Positions 22,814 to 35,612 are shown, counted from the stretch's first letter. The stretch: DNA of 64,000 nucleotides from Schistosoma mansoni (GCF_000237925.1 NC_031502.1:13104675-13168674); one strand, 5' to 3'. The notes: generated from the letters alone by a model not told the origin. Made by a program: numbers and translations.

Positions 22814-25180
22814 TTGAGTTGGGAACGAGGTCGGAAATCCCACCGAGTAGGACACAACCTTCCTGAGAAAACGCTAACCAGGAAAAACAATACAATCCAT
22901 TTAAATTCTGCCTTGAACTGTGAAAGATCTACATTCAGAGAGAGTATGACACCTCATGGTGGAAGCCAAGATTTTACGGAAGTCACGAGATCGCTGCCTA
23001 TTCTTACAACCAGAGTGACAATTAATATAGGTACACGAAATTTTCGGACAATGTGGAAGGCCAGGAGGACTAATCAGATAAATGCAGAAATGAGGAGATA
23101 CATTTTGGCTATGCTCGGACCAAGTGAAACCTATTGGACCCAAGGTGAACAGAAAAGGACGGATTCAGGAGAGATGCTGCTTTACTCATGTCACGAAGAG
23201 GACAATGATCTGCACACTCAGGGCGTTGCTCCGACGCTGTCAAATGAAGCAGGTCGAACACTTATAGGGTGGGAATCTCATGGATCCAGAATTATCAGAA
23301 CACACTCAAAACAAAGAAGAAGGGAATCACAATGAATGTTATCCAATGATAGCAACGACGACAATAAAGATCGATTCTACTCGAGGCCTCAATCAACCAC
23401 AGAGAAGTGCTCAGGAAAGTAAACTGACCATCCTGATGGGAGACCTAAACGCCAAAGTCGGAATGCCCAACACCGGACATGAAAATATTATGTGACGGCA
23501 TGGACTGACAGAAAGGAACGAGAATGGTGAGAAATTTGCAAATCTATGTACATTCAACAAAACTGTTATAGGCAGCACCATATTCCACCACAAATGCATG
23601 CATAAAGCCAAATGGGTGTCGCTAAACCACATCACAGAGAACCAGATCGATCATATTTACATCACTGAAATATTCAGAATGTCAATGGAAGACGTGTAAA
23701 CTAAGAGAGTTAACATAGCTGCAGACAACCACCTGGTTGTGTTCAAGATGATACTGAAGCCAATGAAACACTAGACAACTGGGTAAACAGCATTACATAG
23801 GTTCAATACAGCCTTCCTCCGAGACACTGACAAACTCAAAGAATTCAAGATAACTTTCAACAACAGGTCCCGAGCCTCGCAATATCTACTGAAAGAACAA
23901 GAAACCACGATGGAGGACAACTGGAAATGGATCAAAGAAGCACTAACTTCAACGTGTCAGGAGGTTTTGGACCGCATTAAGCATCATCATAAAAAATGGA
24001 TCTCTATGGAAACCCTGGGCAAGATTCAAGAAAAGAAGAACAAGAAGACAGCAATTAACAACAGTCGAACAAGAACAGAGAGAGTCAAACCAAAAGCTGA
24101 ATACTCACAAGCAAGCAAGCAAGAGAAGAAGAAAATTTCAGCCGACAAGCAGAAATACGTGGAAGACCCAGCAAGGAGAGCGAAAAAGGCTGCAAGAGAA
24201 GGAAATATGGAACAACTATATGACACTGGCAGGAGGATATGGTAAACTAGAGAGAGCGGTCAAGGACTAAGAAGGCAAGACAATCACAGATTCAAGGACA
24301 GAGGAAAAGATGGGTAGAACACTTTGAGGAACCCTTGAATGGGCCACATCTGAGGAGAAGCATGGAATACAATGGACAGCTTGGATGCAACTAGACAATT
24401 TGGAATTCTCAGACGACCTAGCTCTTCCAACTCATACACACGATCAACTACAGATCAAGACAACTGGTGTGGCAGAAGCCTCTGCATCAATATAAACAAG
24501 ATGAAGCGCAAGATCCTCGAGTACAACGCAGAGAACACCAACCCAATCACACTTGATGGAGAAGCTCTGGAAGAGGTGGAAACATTCACGTACCTGGAGA
24601 GTATGATTGATGTAGGAGGAGGATCGGATGCAGACGTGAAGGTGAGGATTGGCAAAGCAAGGACAGCATTCCTACAGATGAAGAACATACGGAACTCAAA
24701 ACAACTGTCTACCAATTTCAAGGTCACAATCTTCAGTACGAACATCAGGACGGTTCTGCTGTATGAAGCTGAAAAGTGGAGAACTGCTTCAACTATTATC
24801 AAAAATGCATGAGTATTTGTGAATAATTGTCTTCGTATGTTACTGAATTTCCGTCGATGGGACACCATCAGCAACAAATTAATATGTGATTGAACACACT
24901 ATCTTTCTGCTAGAAGAGGAAATTAAGAAAAGACGCTGGAATAGAATGAGCCATACAGTGAGGAAATCGTCAAATTGTGTCACGAGGCCAGCGCTAACTT
25001 GGAATCCTGAAGGGAGACGGAAAACAAGAAAACCAAAGTACACACTGAGCCGACAAGTGGAAGGAGACATGAAAAGGATGAATAGCAAATGAAAAGAACT
25101 AGAAAGGATTGAGCAGTTGGATGGAGAATGTTAGTGGGCGGCCTATGCTCTTCCATGAAGATTTTCTAGCTTAAGTTAGT
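22814..25180 (+). mobile_element. SR2/SjR2-type RTE element, decayed
   Basis: A second, distinct RTE family. The endonuclease begins near 23020 with INIGTRNFRTMWKARRTNQI. It continues through a G-x-S-E-T-like block (GPSETYW, about 23118) and LTILMGDLNAKVGM (about 23427), where the G-D-L-N catalytic motif is kept. The lysine-rich linker follows to about 24240. About 300 codons of RT palm are missing. The sequence resumes near 24372 with a FSDD in place of the ADD catalytic block, then LDGEALEEVETFTYLESMI. The 3' end at about 25180 has short TAAG-like repeats. Many stops and shifts make it inactive. Confidence 0.8.
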
Positions 25181-25499
25181 AAGCTGCTAGAGGATATCAA
25201 CATAGCTAAAGGATGATATTTTAAAATGACCAGTATGTTTTACAGATCTTTAATTTTTTTCTAAGATCTGAGAAACCCAAATTTTGAAATTCTTCAAGCT
25301 ACTTCGTGTCCGCATTCCTCGTGAGAACAGTGTACAGAGTATATGTACATTTTGTGAGAGAAAGGAAATCTATGTTCGCGGATTTATCTGGAGATTTATT
25401 TGGAGATCTTTGTTACTTCTACTAATCAATCCCTTTTCTGGATAAACCTGTGATATACTGACGGTCTTGAGTGAACCAGACACATAACAGTCGGAATGT
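25181..25499. other. Unassigned sequence
   Basis: Nothing recognised between the RTE tail and the Merlin relic. Confidence 0.3.
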
Positions 25500-26257
25500 T
25501 AAGGTTAAGAGCGTGCACAATGGATGAAAATCTTGAGTTGTGGTCGTACCACTCCCAGTCTTACCGATTATATCATGTTGAAATGTTTAATGGAGACAGA
25601 TTTGCTCATACGTTCCTCGATGTGTGGCTGTAGCAATCATCCAAATGTTATTAAAGAAATAAAGTCACGAGACAAATTATTTTTGATGCCTGGCTCACTG
25701 AAATAAAAAATCATTAGAAACTAGCTAATTTTTTCAATCTTTCTAAATCACTCAGAGGCAAGTTAAGCTCATTTTCGTCTAGTGGATCTCGGAACTACCA
25801 GTATCGCAAGCAACTATCCTGATTGATGCAGCAAAAGTTTCAGCGATACAGCCGAGATATTTGTTTCGAGATGAGAAACTATGGAAAAAGGGTATTTTCA
25901 CCATGCTAGCAACAGGGAGGCTTTAGCTCCTCTGCCAGTCATTAGACAGCATTCACAACCAGGGACAACGGTTTATGCGGACGAGTGGAGAAGGGACTGG
26001 TGTTTTCAAAAACATAAAAAGCTCATCGCGAGGTCCTATGGGAGCGGTATTTTACAGACTCAAAAACTGGTGTTCACACTAACAAAATAGAATCTAACTG
26101 GTATAGACTGAAAAGATTCATGGAAGATCTACAGATAAAAAGATATGGAACTATATGGATGAGCTTACATACCCGTTATATCATGCGATTGCATCGAAAA
26201 TCCCCCGAGAACCTAAAAAAGTTTATCATTCATCAAACAACCATGTATGCACTGTGA
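25500..26257 (+). pseudogene. Merlin (IS1016-like) transposase relic
   Basis: The last part of a Merlin-type DDE transposase is visible in frame-shifted pieces. One piece is IRQHSQPGTTVYADEWR (about 25940-25992), carrying the second catalytic Asp in the DEW context. Another is VHTNKIESNWYRLKRFM (about 26070-26120), carrying the HTN-x-IE-x-x-W motif with the catalytic Glu. An uninterrupted C-terminus then runs to a TGA at 26255. The N-terminal part upstream of 25880 is poorly preserved. Merlin elements are known from schistosomes. No terminal inverted repeats were found. Confidence 0.72.
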
Positions 26258-29200
26258 TCTATCCGATTATTTTAAAATAAATTATTCCTATATATCAACA
26301 GTATTCTCATGGTCGCTCAAGGTCAGTAGTATACTATACCTTCATCCTTTTCCGTTGTGCTGAAATTACTCCATCAGTCTGTAGGATTGTGGTATAATTC
26401 GGTGTTAGTACACTTATCTCGGCTACTACATTAATAGACCCAACCCCAAAATTATAGACTTGTCATGATGTAACAACCAAATCTATAAGATGTTATGTGA
26501 AAGTCACATCATAGTCTATATTGACTCATCTCATCACGATAATCAGCAATACTATGTTTAGCGTTTCTAAGGAACATATTTGTGCCAGAGATATGTTGAT
26601 ATATTTAATGAGAATAGGGATAAGCTACATAGAATGACCACACCTTCAAATCTGGGCCATGACACACAAGTCATTTGTTCCCGCGTTTACTATTTTTGAC
26701 TCCCTCTAAATGCTTTGTGCTAGATGTAAATCTTAACAGTAGTTGTATACTCGGCTCTAGTGATCACGTGGTAAGGAACCAACACCACTACCAGTCCTGT
26801 TGGAAAAGAATAATCACTTAACCATAGTTATAGTAGAGGGCCATCACTCTTCCTTTACCGGAGGGGGCATCAGTGATAGAAATGGCTACTTTGGTGTAGT
26901 TGGATGCTTAAAAACAAACATAAACGAATACTGTGGTGGGGTCCATGGAAAAATTCAGAGGTCGTTTACATATTTGCAAAACTCGTATTGCATGCAAACA
27001 AACCGAAAAAGGAATGAAGATGGCTTGTGTAATAAGGAAGCCCAGCCATGATTTATCGTGCGAGAAAACAGCGAATACAAAGCGTGTAGTAAACATTAGT
27101 AAAAATGGCAACCACCAATGAAACCAATATTTAGAAGCTGAGGAAACCATGGTAGTTACATAAAATTCTGATTCAGAAAACCTATCTAGCGTTAAGTGAT
27201 AAGTTACGTACGACTAATTATCTAGTTAGGACATTCACTAAGATTGTTCGTGTACATGAAGTACATTTTTTCACAGTGTGTCGACTTACCAGTCATAAAT
27301 GTACATGATTTCAACTAAACCATAACGGCAGTGACAGAACATATGGCTACTCTACGTGAAAGTAACTACCAAACGTTATTAGGCATCAAAAACATAGAAC
27401 GAAAATATCTAACACAATTATGAATCTCGCCTGGATTACACTCGCTTCCAAGTAATGAAAATTTGAAGTATACAGTAGTTTAATACAATAGAGATCAAGG
27501 GAAATTCGGATCACATACGACGTATTATTAGTTAAATAATTGGTATAGCACAGAGTTGGAGACCTGACATTAGAGGTTCAAAATTAATTTTGGTCACATG
27601 TATAACATTCATTGAAACTAAGATCTAGAAGAAATCTAGGATCACGGAAAATATAAAGTTCAAACTCACTGTGAAATTCTAGCATTTGTCTCGTTTATAC
27701 AAGTGGACAAGTTACAAACATGTGTGTTTGTGTTGCTTTGTGGGTATACATACGAGTGGTTGATATTTCAGCAGATATATTGCACAGGAGCATTTACAAG
27801 CTGCTAATGCCTGTTAAACAACCACGATAGCCGACTATAGTTGATCAGCTCTATCGATTGAACCAATAAGTTAAGTTTAAATACGAATCAATATTGGTAT
27901 GAAGCAATGAATGCTCGCAGTAATTGATTAACATAGACGACGAGAAAAATGAAAAACAATAAGTATACAACGCAATAATAAAGATTATAACTATAGGTTA
28001 CGTTATTCAAAGTCTTGCTCACCAGTGTAGATCATCAACGTCGATTACCCTTGTCGAATGATTGGGGGTTAGACGGGAATGGTGTGACGAACCAGTTAAC
28101 TTCGAAGTCACACTTCGCTATCAGCACCTAATTTTGATTACCCCGTCGACGTATCAAAGTACTATGGCTGCTTTGAAGACCGTATAACACAAAGGACGTT
28201 ATTATGGAAATATATTAGTAAGAATGAGTACAGAGAAGATAATAAGGCCATCACCTCGTGGGCCTGTCCATGGCATACGATTAACCGATGCACATCGGTT
28301 GTCCTTGATCTTGATGGAAATCGATTATCTGTTCGATATTCAGTGGCCCGACTGCCGGATAATTCGTCTGTGTTCCAGTGACATGTACCCGAGAATTCAT
28401 TTTCATTGATCTTTCCAACTTCCGTGAATTTCACATGCTTCATTTGCGTCTCACGTGCAAGTGGCTTATTGAAAGAAGTCATAAAGTTTCCTGCAATGTA
28501 CACATTAGACTTTGGTTAGCTGTAGTTGGTGGAGGCGCACATACAAACGGCGAATTCTTGTTGTTCCGGCTATTCAGAATATCTGTTGGTTACTCTTGAC
28601 ACTGACCTGTTCCAAACTTTCTTCACTGGTATCTAAACGTAATGCACCAAAATGACCATGAGTATTCCTAGATAGACGAAGGGTACATTTTGTTTATTCT
28701 TCGTATTAGCTAGATAAGTGTATGCGAATGATCATGCTTAGATTTTGTATTAAATCTCCGGAGGTGGCGTACATCAGTCATACGAGATTTTGGAGAATTA
28801 GTTGGTATGACAAGTTTCCTGGCCTATCAAGCTTTCTGAATATGAAAGTCTACAATTTTTGGTTCGGAGAGTAACCTCAGTAGGCCAGAAATAACATTTT
28901 GTGGACATTAACTGACAAAAGTGGTGACACGTGTGGAAGTTGAAGTTAGGTAAGCAGCTGATTTCGGTAACAGAATAACTACTTGAAAGTAGAAAAGATA
29001 TCTTACTACGAGCAAAATAAACTCCTTTGTTGTTGAAGACATATCAGTTTTTGTCCCTCTTTAGTTCCTTATAATGTTAAGGAATATTTCTATCAGAAGG
29101 ACTGGATAACTGGATTGATTCAGCAATGGTCACGACGACTCCAGAATTCAGAGAATATATTTTTGAAAGCGTCCACACATGGTCCTACTGCGGAGAATCG

Positions 29201-29759
29201 TTGATGTATTGAGTTCGTAACTTTCAGGCTTTACACACAGATATGAAGATCCATGGAACAAGCCGTGTGATATTTTCAGGATCGAAGTTTTAAGCTAACT
29301 TAACAGTTAGCCTGAGTAATCATTCAACCCACTTACAGAAATTTACGATTCTATTTGTGACATACGCATCGATGATTCATAGAGTAAGGATCAAATACTA
29401 TTCCCGAGACAGCATTAGAATGAGGACTCAGAGTTTAAGATCTAGGATTCCCATTTGGCATTAGGAACTCGGGCTCCGGTTGCAGTCGAAATTAAGTGTT
29501 TGGTTCAAGGTTTTTATTTAGACTTGACTGGCAGGTCCAGTAATATAAATCTACTGGTCGCCTCATATATTTGAACTCTCCCATTGGAGCACACTCACTA
29601 GGTGAATGTCCGTTCCAAGGATTTGATAGAGTTGATTGTTGGATCGTGTGCTGCAACACAAACGTCGCTAATAATACTGGATGTCTTATGGAGGTGCTGG
29701 AAGACCATATGTGGGAAAGTACGTAATCCATTAGAGTTTGCTTCACTTTATTTGATCAG
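26258..29759. other. Long stretch without a recognised gene
   Basis: AT-rich sequence with several chance-length frames. The largest is a 113-codon minus-strand frame at 28162-28503, which has no recognisable domain. I also looked here for the missing last exon of the zyxin-like gene and found no Cys-x2-Cys pair in a plausible setting. Confidence 0.35.
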
Positions 29760-30440
29760 TTTTTAGCAACAAGTGGACTGGCGAAGAGCCCAATAATTGG
29801 ATTCTCCTTCGTATTGCTCATTTATGATCTGCATGGTGTTGAAGATTGTCGTGCACTAGTATATCCAGGTGATTTCAAGATTTGGGTAGAAGTAGAGTGT
29901 AGCTATATCTAAACTTTTAAAGATATGAATAGTGATATATATATGGATCAGCATAAACTTTTTTTCCTAATACGAACAAACACGTGATGCTAATGGTGAA
30001 TAGAAACGCCACATTCACGATCTGCTTCCCGAGTTCAGTACCACACGGTCTAGGAAAGAGAAAGACCTGCACATCACCTTATGCAACACTCTGGATGTCT
30101 CTCCCATTAGCATTTTACAACAAATAATACATACCCATTTTTTTCAAAAAAGTTAAGTAGCACGACCGTGATGCGTAATGTCACTCACAGTCCGTTTCAC
30201 CACAATATATGCTCAATAAGAAACACTAAGCGACTGAAAAAGAATTCATGGTGTCTAAAGACGCCGGTAGTGTTTGTCATACTGCAAAGTTAATTACAAT
30301 AATCTGCTAAATCTACTTCCTTCCCATTCAAAGATTTCTAAGTGTACCACAGACTTTGCTCCAATGCTTTTTAGCGGGCATTGAATACTGTCTAGTGCTT
30401 GTTTGTTTGAAGCGGCGGGTAGGAAAACACCGCTAGTAAT
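29760..30440 (+). pseudogene. Non-LTR RT relic directly upstream of RPL30
   Basis: One frame near 29790-29890 reads FVLLIYDLHGVEDCRALVYP, followed by GDFKIWVEVE. This is a decayed form of the RT palm block whose catalytic motif is normally YADD-F-K-I (here YPGD). Downstream, the frames break often. It resembles CR1/jockey-type elements of schistosomes. It reaches to within about 15 bases of the RPL30 start codon, so the RPL30 promoter lies in or next to it. Confidence 0.4.
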
Positions 30441-30454
30441 TTGTCACGCTTGAG

Positions 30455-31635
30455 ATGGCTCCGACTGCGAAGTCAGCAACTGGATGTAAAAAAGCTGTAC
30501 TGTATACTTTTGTCTTATATTGGTGTTTTTTTTTAGAAAGCTTTGGAATCCATTAATAGTTGCTTAGCTCTGGTGATGAAAAGTGGGAAATGTTCTATTG
30601 GATTACGGCAAACACTTCGTCTTTTACGCAAAGGTGGAGCAAGATTGATAATCATTGCCAACAATGCTCCGCCGTTAAGGTATGTTGGTTTGCTTCTGTC
30701 TGAGCCCAGTAAGGGTTACGAAGACATAAGATAATATTTCTATTAGTTAGATATTATTAACGGAGTATGTTATTAAATCATGTTTAGGAAAACTGAAATA
30801 GAATACTATGCGATGTTGTCAAAAACTGGAGTTCATCACTACAACGGAACCAACCGCGATCTTGGGACTGCGTGTGGCAAATACTTCAGAGTGAGCACTC
30901 TAGCCATTGAAGATCCAGGTAAGATCGTCTTGAATCAGTATACAGTTTCTAAGGTGACTCCGACATCATCCGTTCTGCGCCACACGAGGCAGGGACAAAG
31001 TAATAACTCAATAAATCATTTTCTACGGATCTTATGCCTTTTCTCTCAAAAGTGGTCCTTTCTTATTAGTGTTGGGTACGTGTTGGAGTATTCGCGGTTG
31101 TTCCCTTAGAATGTGACGTGTTCATCGACAATTTTTAGGTTCTATAGTTTGGCATCACACAGATATTTAGCCTGTAACCCTTTGTCTTCCTAAATTCCGT
31201 CGTTGTATACATAGTTCCTAATTTATCAGAATTCTGGCAAGTTCCCTGTCTAGCTATATCCCGTAAGCATGTTAAGCTGTGCTTCTTAAGTTTAAACCGT
31301 TTATGTGCAAGTAATTACATAACACGAAACTCGTCTGGGTTCAAGTCACTAGCGACCTAGCCTGTCAGAGTTATTGCGCGATATGAGTGCAGCTGTGTGG
31401 CCTACCAACTCTTCTTCAGATAGGTAGTTTTCTCATGTAGTCTGTAAACATGGCTGCCCCCTCTCTCGGGTCAGAACGGTTGATCAAATCAACTTTTCTT
31501 ACACAATGGCGAGGTTGACGCAGAGTTGATTCCTAAGATTTTAAGATATAGACCTCACAATGCACTTAAGGGGTTGCGTTTTCTTATTACTGAGTTCATT
31601 ACATCGCTATCATAGGTGATGCGACCGCATTCTAA
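30455..31635 (+). CDS. RPL30: Ribosomal protein eL30 (RPL30), four exons
   Basis: Component of the large (60S) ribosomal subunit in the cytoplasm. Proposed exons are 30455-30496, 30537-30679, 30788-30918 and 31616-31635. All joins are GT-AG and the phases agree. The product is 111 residues, close to the 115 of human eL30. Exon 2 gives [20 protein letters not shown] then a [16 protein letters not shown] block. Exon 3 gives [20 protein letters not shown] then [20 protein letters not shown], the strongly conserved RNA-binding core. The start is the only ATG that opens a basic N-terminus in phase with exon 2. Intron 1 is only 40 nt. The last exon encodes just DATAF and the stop, shorter than the vertebrate tail, and is the least certain part. 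A non-LTR relic lies just upstream. Confidence 0.9.
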
Positions 31636-32554
31636 ACGCTTGTTTGTACAGATGGTTTAATTACATGGGTTATTGGTAATATATAGGTGTCGTAATCTGG
31701 CCTTCGGCGTCTGACGAAGAAACGCAGTACAGTTCTTTGCTGTACATCACCTCAACTGATTGACTTCTCTAGGCAGCCCAAGAAGTCGGAATGATGTGCG
31801 ACCAGACAACTTCCTGTGTTCTGTTAATTTTAATAGAATGTATAGCACTTGACGTCACACTGGCAGGAAATGTACACGGTCTTCTTCACGGCAGTGGTTA
31901 TAATTCTGTGCGCCTATACAAGGCTTTCGTTTAACGTCTAAATGTCTTATTGTAACACAATTACGGCTTCGTTACGTCCCTAAGATATTTTCGTTATCGT
32001 GAACTGAAATCTTTTTACCCGCGGCGTTTTCACAGAACGATTTTTGATTATGTGCTCACATATGAAATTATTAAGGTAGAACTACCTTGATACTGTAGCC
32101 AGCTAGTTCTAAGTTTATTAGGATGTGCACTTGTTAATGCTTCCAAAAATTGATAAAAAATTCATTTAAAATCAAAACAAGCGTACAGTTCACATTAGGA
32201 AAAGTTGTCAATGTTTAGTTTGACTATAATTTCAAAGAGAAGTGTACTGAATGAAGAAAGGAAGTTAGTACATGTTATAAGTAAATAACGCTGGACAAAT
32301 TCACGTATGTAAAAGTGCCTTGGAAATACAGTAGCCAAAGTAAAGAACCAAGTCTGTATAGCTCTTACATTATGCGAGAAAAACCATCCAAGATAATGTT
32401 TAATTTGTATAACACGGACAAATTTGATAACGTCCCCGATTTAAAGCCAAAGAGCTGTTTTGGGTTGTGTACATCTGGATCTCAGAATATAAAGGTGCTA
32501 GGAAAGCTCCGTTAGCGCAGACGTACATTGGTATGTCTCCAGGCTGCAATGTCA
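31636..32554. other. Spacer between RPL30 and the zyxin-like gene
   Basis: Should contain the RPL30 3' UTR and possibly the end of the minus-strand LIM gene. No exon that could complete the third LIM domain was recognised. A 66-codon plus-strand frame (32315-32515) shows no known domain. Confidence 0.35.
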
Positions 32555-32626
32555 CTAACTGGCAATACTACCACTAACTTTAAACGCAGGTGACTTGAGA
32601 TTTAAGTTTTGAGGTAGTGTTTGAAC

Positions 32627-33381
32627 TCCGAAACATTCTAAATGATAGTTTGAGTTTCCTGAGACGACTCGACGTGCTTCTTGACATCCAGCATCTGGTA
32701 CGATCGGCCTTCCACATGATGCACATCTTGGTGCATAGCGTTTATGAAAATCTGTTAGACAGTGTAGTCGACCATGAACATCAATGGTAAAAGGTCGGGA
32801 ATCTAGTCTACCTGCGCATACTACACAGACGAAGCAGTTAGGATGATAGGGCATCCCAAGCGCGTGAACTACTCTGTCACCTATGGGTCTATGACAATTT
32901 GAACATGCTTCTACAGCCCCGTCACGTACACAAGCTGGGCATAACAAACGCCTGAGATTGTGATAGTAAGCATCTGACTTCAGTGGAGCAGCGCAACGAT
33001 AGCATGTAAAACAAGCCACATGAAGTTTTACACCTAAAGCGCCTGTTAGAGTCACAACATTGTTTGTCGAATTTATACTGCCACTAAGTGTGGTACCTTC
33101 CGGAGGGAAGAGTGAGCGACGACATCGGAAACATATGTTCTGACCAAAAGTTGCATTGGTCACTGCACTGGTAGTATCACCAGAATTACACATACTAGAA
33201 GCTGATTCAGTGGGAGAGTTTGTTGATGAGCTCCCAGTTGTTGAAGTAGAAGTGATCACTGTTGCCGATGGACTACCTCGACCACCATTCACAGTTCCTC
33301 CAGCACCGGAACTCAGGCCTGAGTGCTGTTGCAAACGTCCAAACTGAGAATTGAGACCACTCCCACGCCGTAAACTCCCAG
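32627..33381 (-). CDS. Zyxin-family LIM protein, exon 3 (three LIM domains, the last incomplete)
   Basis: Zyxin/LPP/TRIP6-type proteins are adaptors at focal adhesions and actin junctions that also shuttle to the nucleus. The exon begins after TTAATAG at 33381 with CT, completing a codon with the last G of exon 2. A low-complexity Ser/Thr/Gly stretch is followed by LIM1 (CFRCRRSLFPPEG to LLCPACV), LIM2 (CSNCHRPIGDRVVHALGMPY to LHCLTDFHKRY) and the first half of LIM3 (CASCGRPIVPDAG to YHLECF). The zinc ligands of LIM1 and LIM2 are all present. After ECF the reading frame leaves the family pattern and runs to a stop at 32555. A GT at 32626-32625 is the likeliest donor, but it is weak, and the exon supplying the second half of LIM3 was not found. 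The LIM1 loop is longer than usual. Confidence 0.88.
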
Positions 33382-35479
33382 CTATTAAGGGGGACAGAAA
33401 AAATGTATGTAAGTTATTTTACAAACAACATACGAATCCAAATACCTAGAAGGCTACGTCATGAGGACTGTTATGGTCGAGATTTCAAAATCAATATAAT
33501 ACCAACATTTTGATCAGTCAACACTAAGGCTGTCAATTTTCCCTACATTTGCAGATAGATTAGCCGTTTTCATATAGTATTTTATCTTAGTAGGCAATTT
33601 CGATTAGTGAGAAATGAACAGCATCATTCTAGCACTTCAAATTTGCAAAAAATGTCCGTAAACATTAAGCTTGAGTTTTGTGCTTGCCTCTAATCGTGAG
33701 AACGAGCATACCAGTTACAATACACACTGTCCAGGTATCTAGATACCATGCAGAGCGTTTTTTTCAGTTGACATTCATTTGATATCTTTTCCGTTGGGAA
33801 AAGTGGAGATCGTTGGGGTGAAAAAACAAAAACCATATAGTTCATAATCTAAGCATCTGGTCACAAGATTTCGAACTCAGATTAGTATGCACCGATATAC
33901 AGACACATACATTTTACTGATGAGTCCCAACAGACATGAAATCCTGGTTCAACCCTTACGACTAATTACCTGATAGTGTGAGCTACTAATTACTGGGTCC
34001 CAAATTGTTTTGCTACGTTTCTTTTCTGCTAAAAATATAACTTAAAAAATACTCTATCGTTAAGGAAGAAGTAAGAATCGCTTTGATTAATATTGAAAGT
34101 CATATTGGAATTTTGTATCAAATAGTGAATCTACTCTGGGCCTCTACCTAACTACTATTACATGACACAAAACCTTTGTCTTCTTTTAGAATTTTCAGAA
34201 ATCCAATTTTGTTAACATTTTAATTGTCAGTTCTAACCGTACGTAACTTGCTTACTAGTCTTATTTCTAGTGCAACCTTCCTGTTAATTGCATACTGATT
34301 TCACAGCTAACAAAAGAATCTACGTTTATAGTCAATTTCAATTCCTGTTCTTACTGTTATGTAGCTACCTGTAACAATTAGGTGATTATAACATATCACC
34401 TTGGTTTTAATTTTCTAAAAGTCGTGTAAATAACTGGTAATTACACTGCTGAACTGACTAACCACCATCCAATTGGTATCGAATTTCTACTCATTTGTAA
34501 AACATATGTATTAGTGTAAAGCCCTCACAGAGAACTAGTTTAAAAGAAATATCTCTTCGTCCGACCTGTGTTTTAGATTACTAAGCAGTAAGAGTAAGAT
34601 TTCTAAATGTATGCAAATATATACTGTTTGGTAAACTTAATCGTATAATCATGGTGGAAAACATTACAAAATATGATTTACAAAAGTCAAAAGGATCCAA
34701 AATGCTTATCTGTTTAGTTGAGACATAAGGTCTGTTACATCATCAAATAATCGAAATGCTATGGGATTTAGTCAAATTCCGAAGCTTCGAAAATGTGCCA
34801 TTTGGTTAAACAGTATTATTTTCCTTAATGAACAAACAGAAGATTTATATTCCCTATGAACAATATGGAAGATATAGGTTAGTTGCTTTTTGCTGCTGAT
34901 TTTGAATACTCATATAACGAACGACTAAGAAATTAAGACTGTGGAACATATATTTTCTGTTTCAAACTGACTAGTAGCCCTAACTCCAGACTTAATAGAT
35001 TCAATTTCTCAAAACATGTGATTTAAAAGAAATTTACTACATGCTGTTTATTCACTTCAAGGAGTGGTGACTTGAGTTTTAAAATATCCATAGAGTGCGT
35101 CCGTGACAAATTCAAGTGCTAGTGAATGGTCGCAGATAAATTTAGAATTGTCTCATCTATATCGATAATGTATTAAATATGAAACAAACCACTAGTAATT
35201 GCACTGAGTGCTATATGGCGTGCGGTCATCGCGTTTGTTTTGGTTAGGAATCGGAGGTGCATGATGACAAAAAGACAACAGTAATATTTTCTTCCAATTT
35301 ATGGCATATCAGGTGTAGGTGAAGTTATTTATAATAAAATATTGAAGTTGTATTTTAAGTAAAGAATTTCCACCGTATATATCTCAGAAAACGTCTCTGT
35401 AAATTAGAAGTTGACCATATCTAGGTAGTTAATACGCAAACATATGGTTAAAGCGAACTGCTCAGTTTATGAAGACAGT
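33382..35479 (-). other. Intron 2 of the zyxin-like gene, part without large repeats
   Basis: AT-rich intron sequence. The only structure noted is a hammerhead-like core at 33917-33941 on the plus strand. Confidence 0.6.
33917..33941 (+). other. Degenerate hammerhead-ribozyme core
   Basis: CTGATGA (33917-33923) is followed by GTC, a six-base loop, GAC and then ATGAAA. The core CTGATGA and GAAA are both present, and helix II can pair GTC with GAC. Two extra bases (AT) separate the helix from GAAA, which should abolish activity. Schistosome Sm-alpha SINEs carry hammerheads of this form, so this is probably a SINE relic; a possible B-box-like TTCGAA lies at 33871-33876. Confidence 0.35.
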
Positions 35480-35598
35480 GATTGTTCGGTCCGATCACAT
35501 GGGTAGATGTGGATGACCTGCATAGGGGTTCGCGTGACTATCGTACCCGACGGTTGGAAACTTTGGAAGTTATGGGGCAAAGTCGTCCGCAATAGCGC
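35480..35598 (+). mobile_element. Older RTE 3' relic, left part of the disrupted copy
   Basis: Phrases such as GGGGTTCGCGTGACTATCGT and GGTTGGAAACTTTGG match the final coding part and 3' UTR of the RTE at 39310-39380, but in a diverged form. The copy continues after 39650, so the younger RTE inserted into it. Confidence 0.65.
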
Positions 35599-35612
35599 AA
35601 GTACACCCATTC
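35599..35612. repeat. Target-site duplication of the RTE, left copy
   Basis: The 14-mer AAGTACACCCATTC recurs perfectly at 39637-39650, bracketing the RTE element. Confidence 0.9.

Noticed and set aside
28162-28503. 113-codon minus-strand frame
   Set aside because: No domain, no ribosomal or enzymatic motif and overlapping open frames on the other strand; treated as chance.
33156-33347. 63-codon plus-strand frame
   Set aside because: Antisense shadow of the low-complexity part of the LIM exon.
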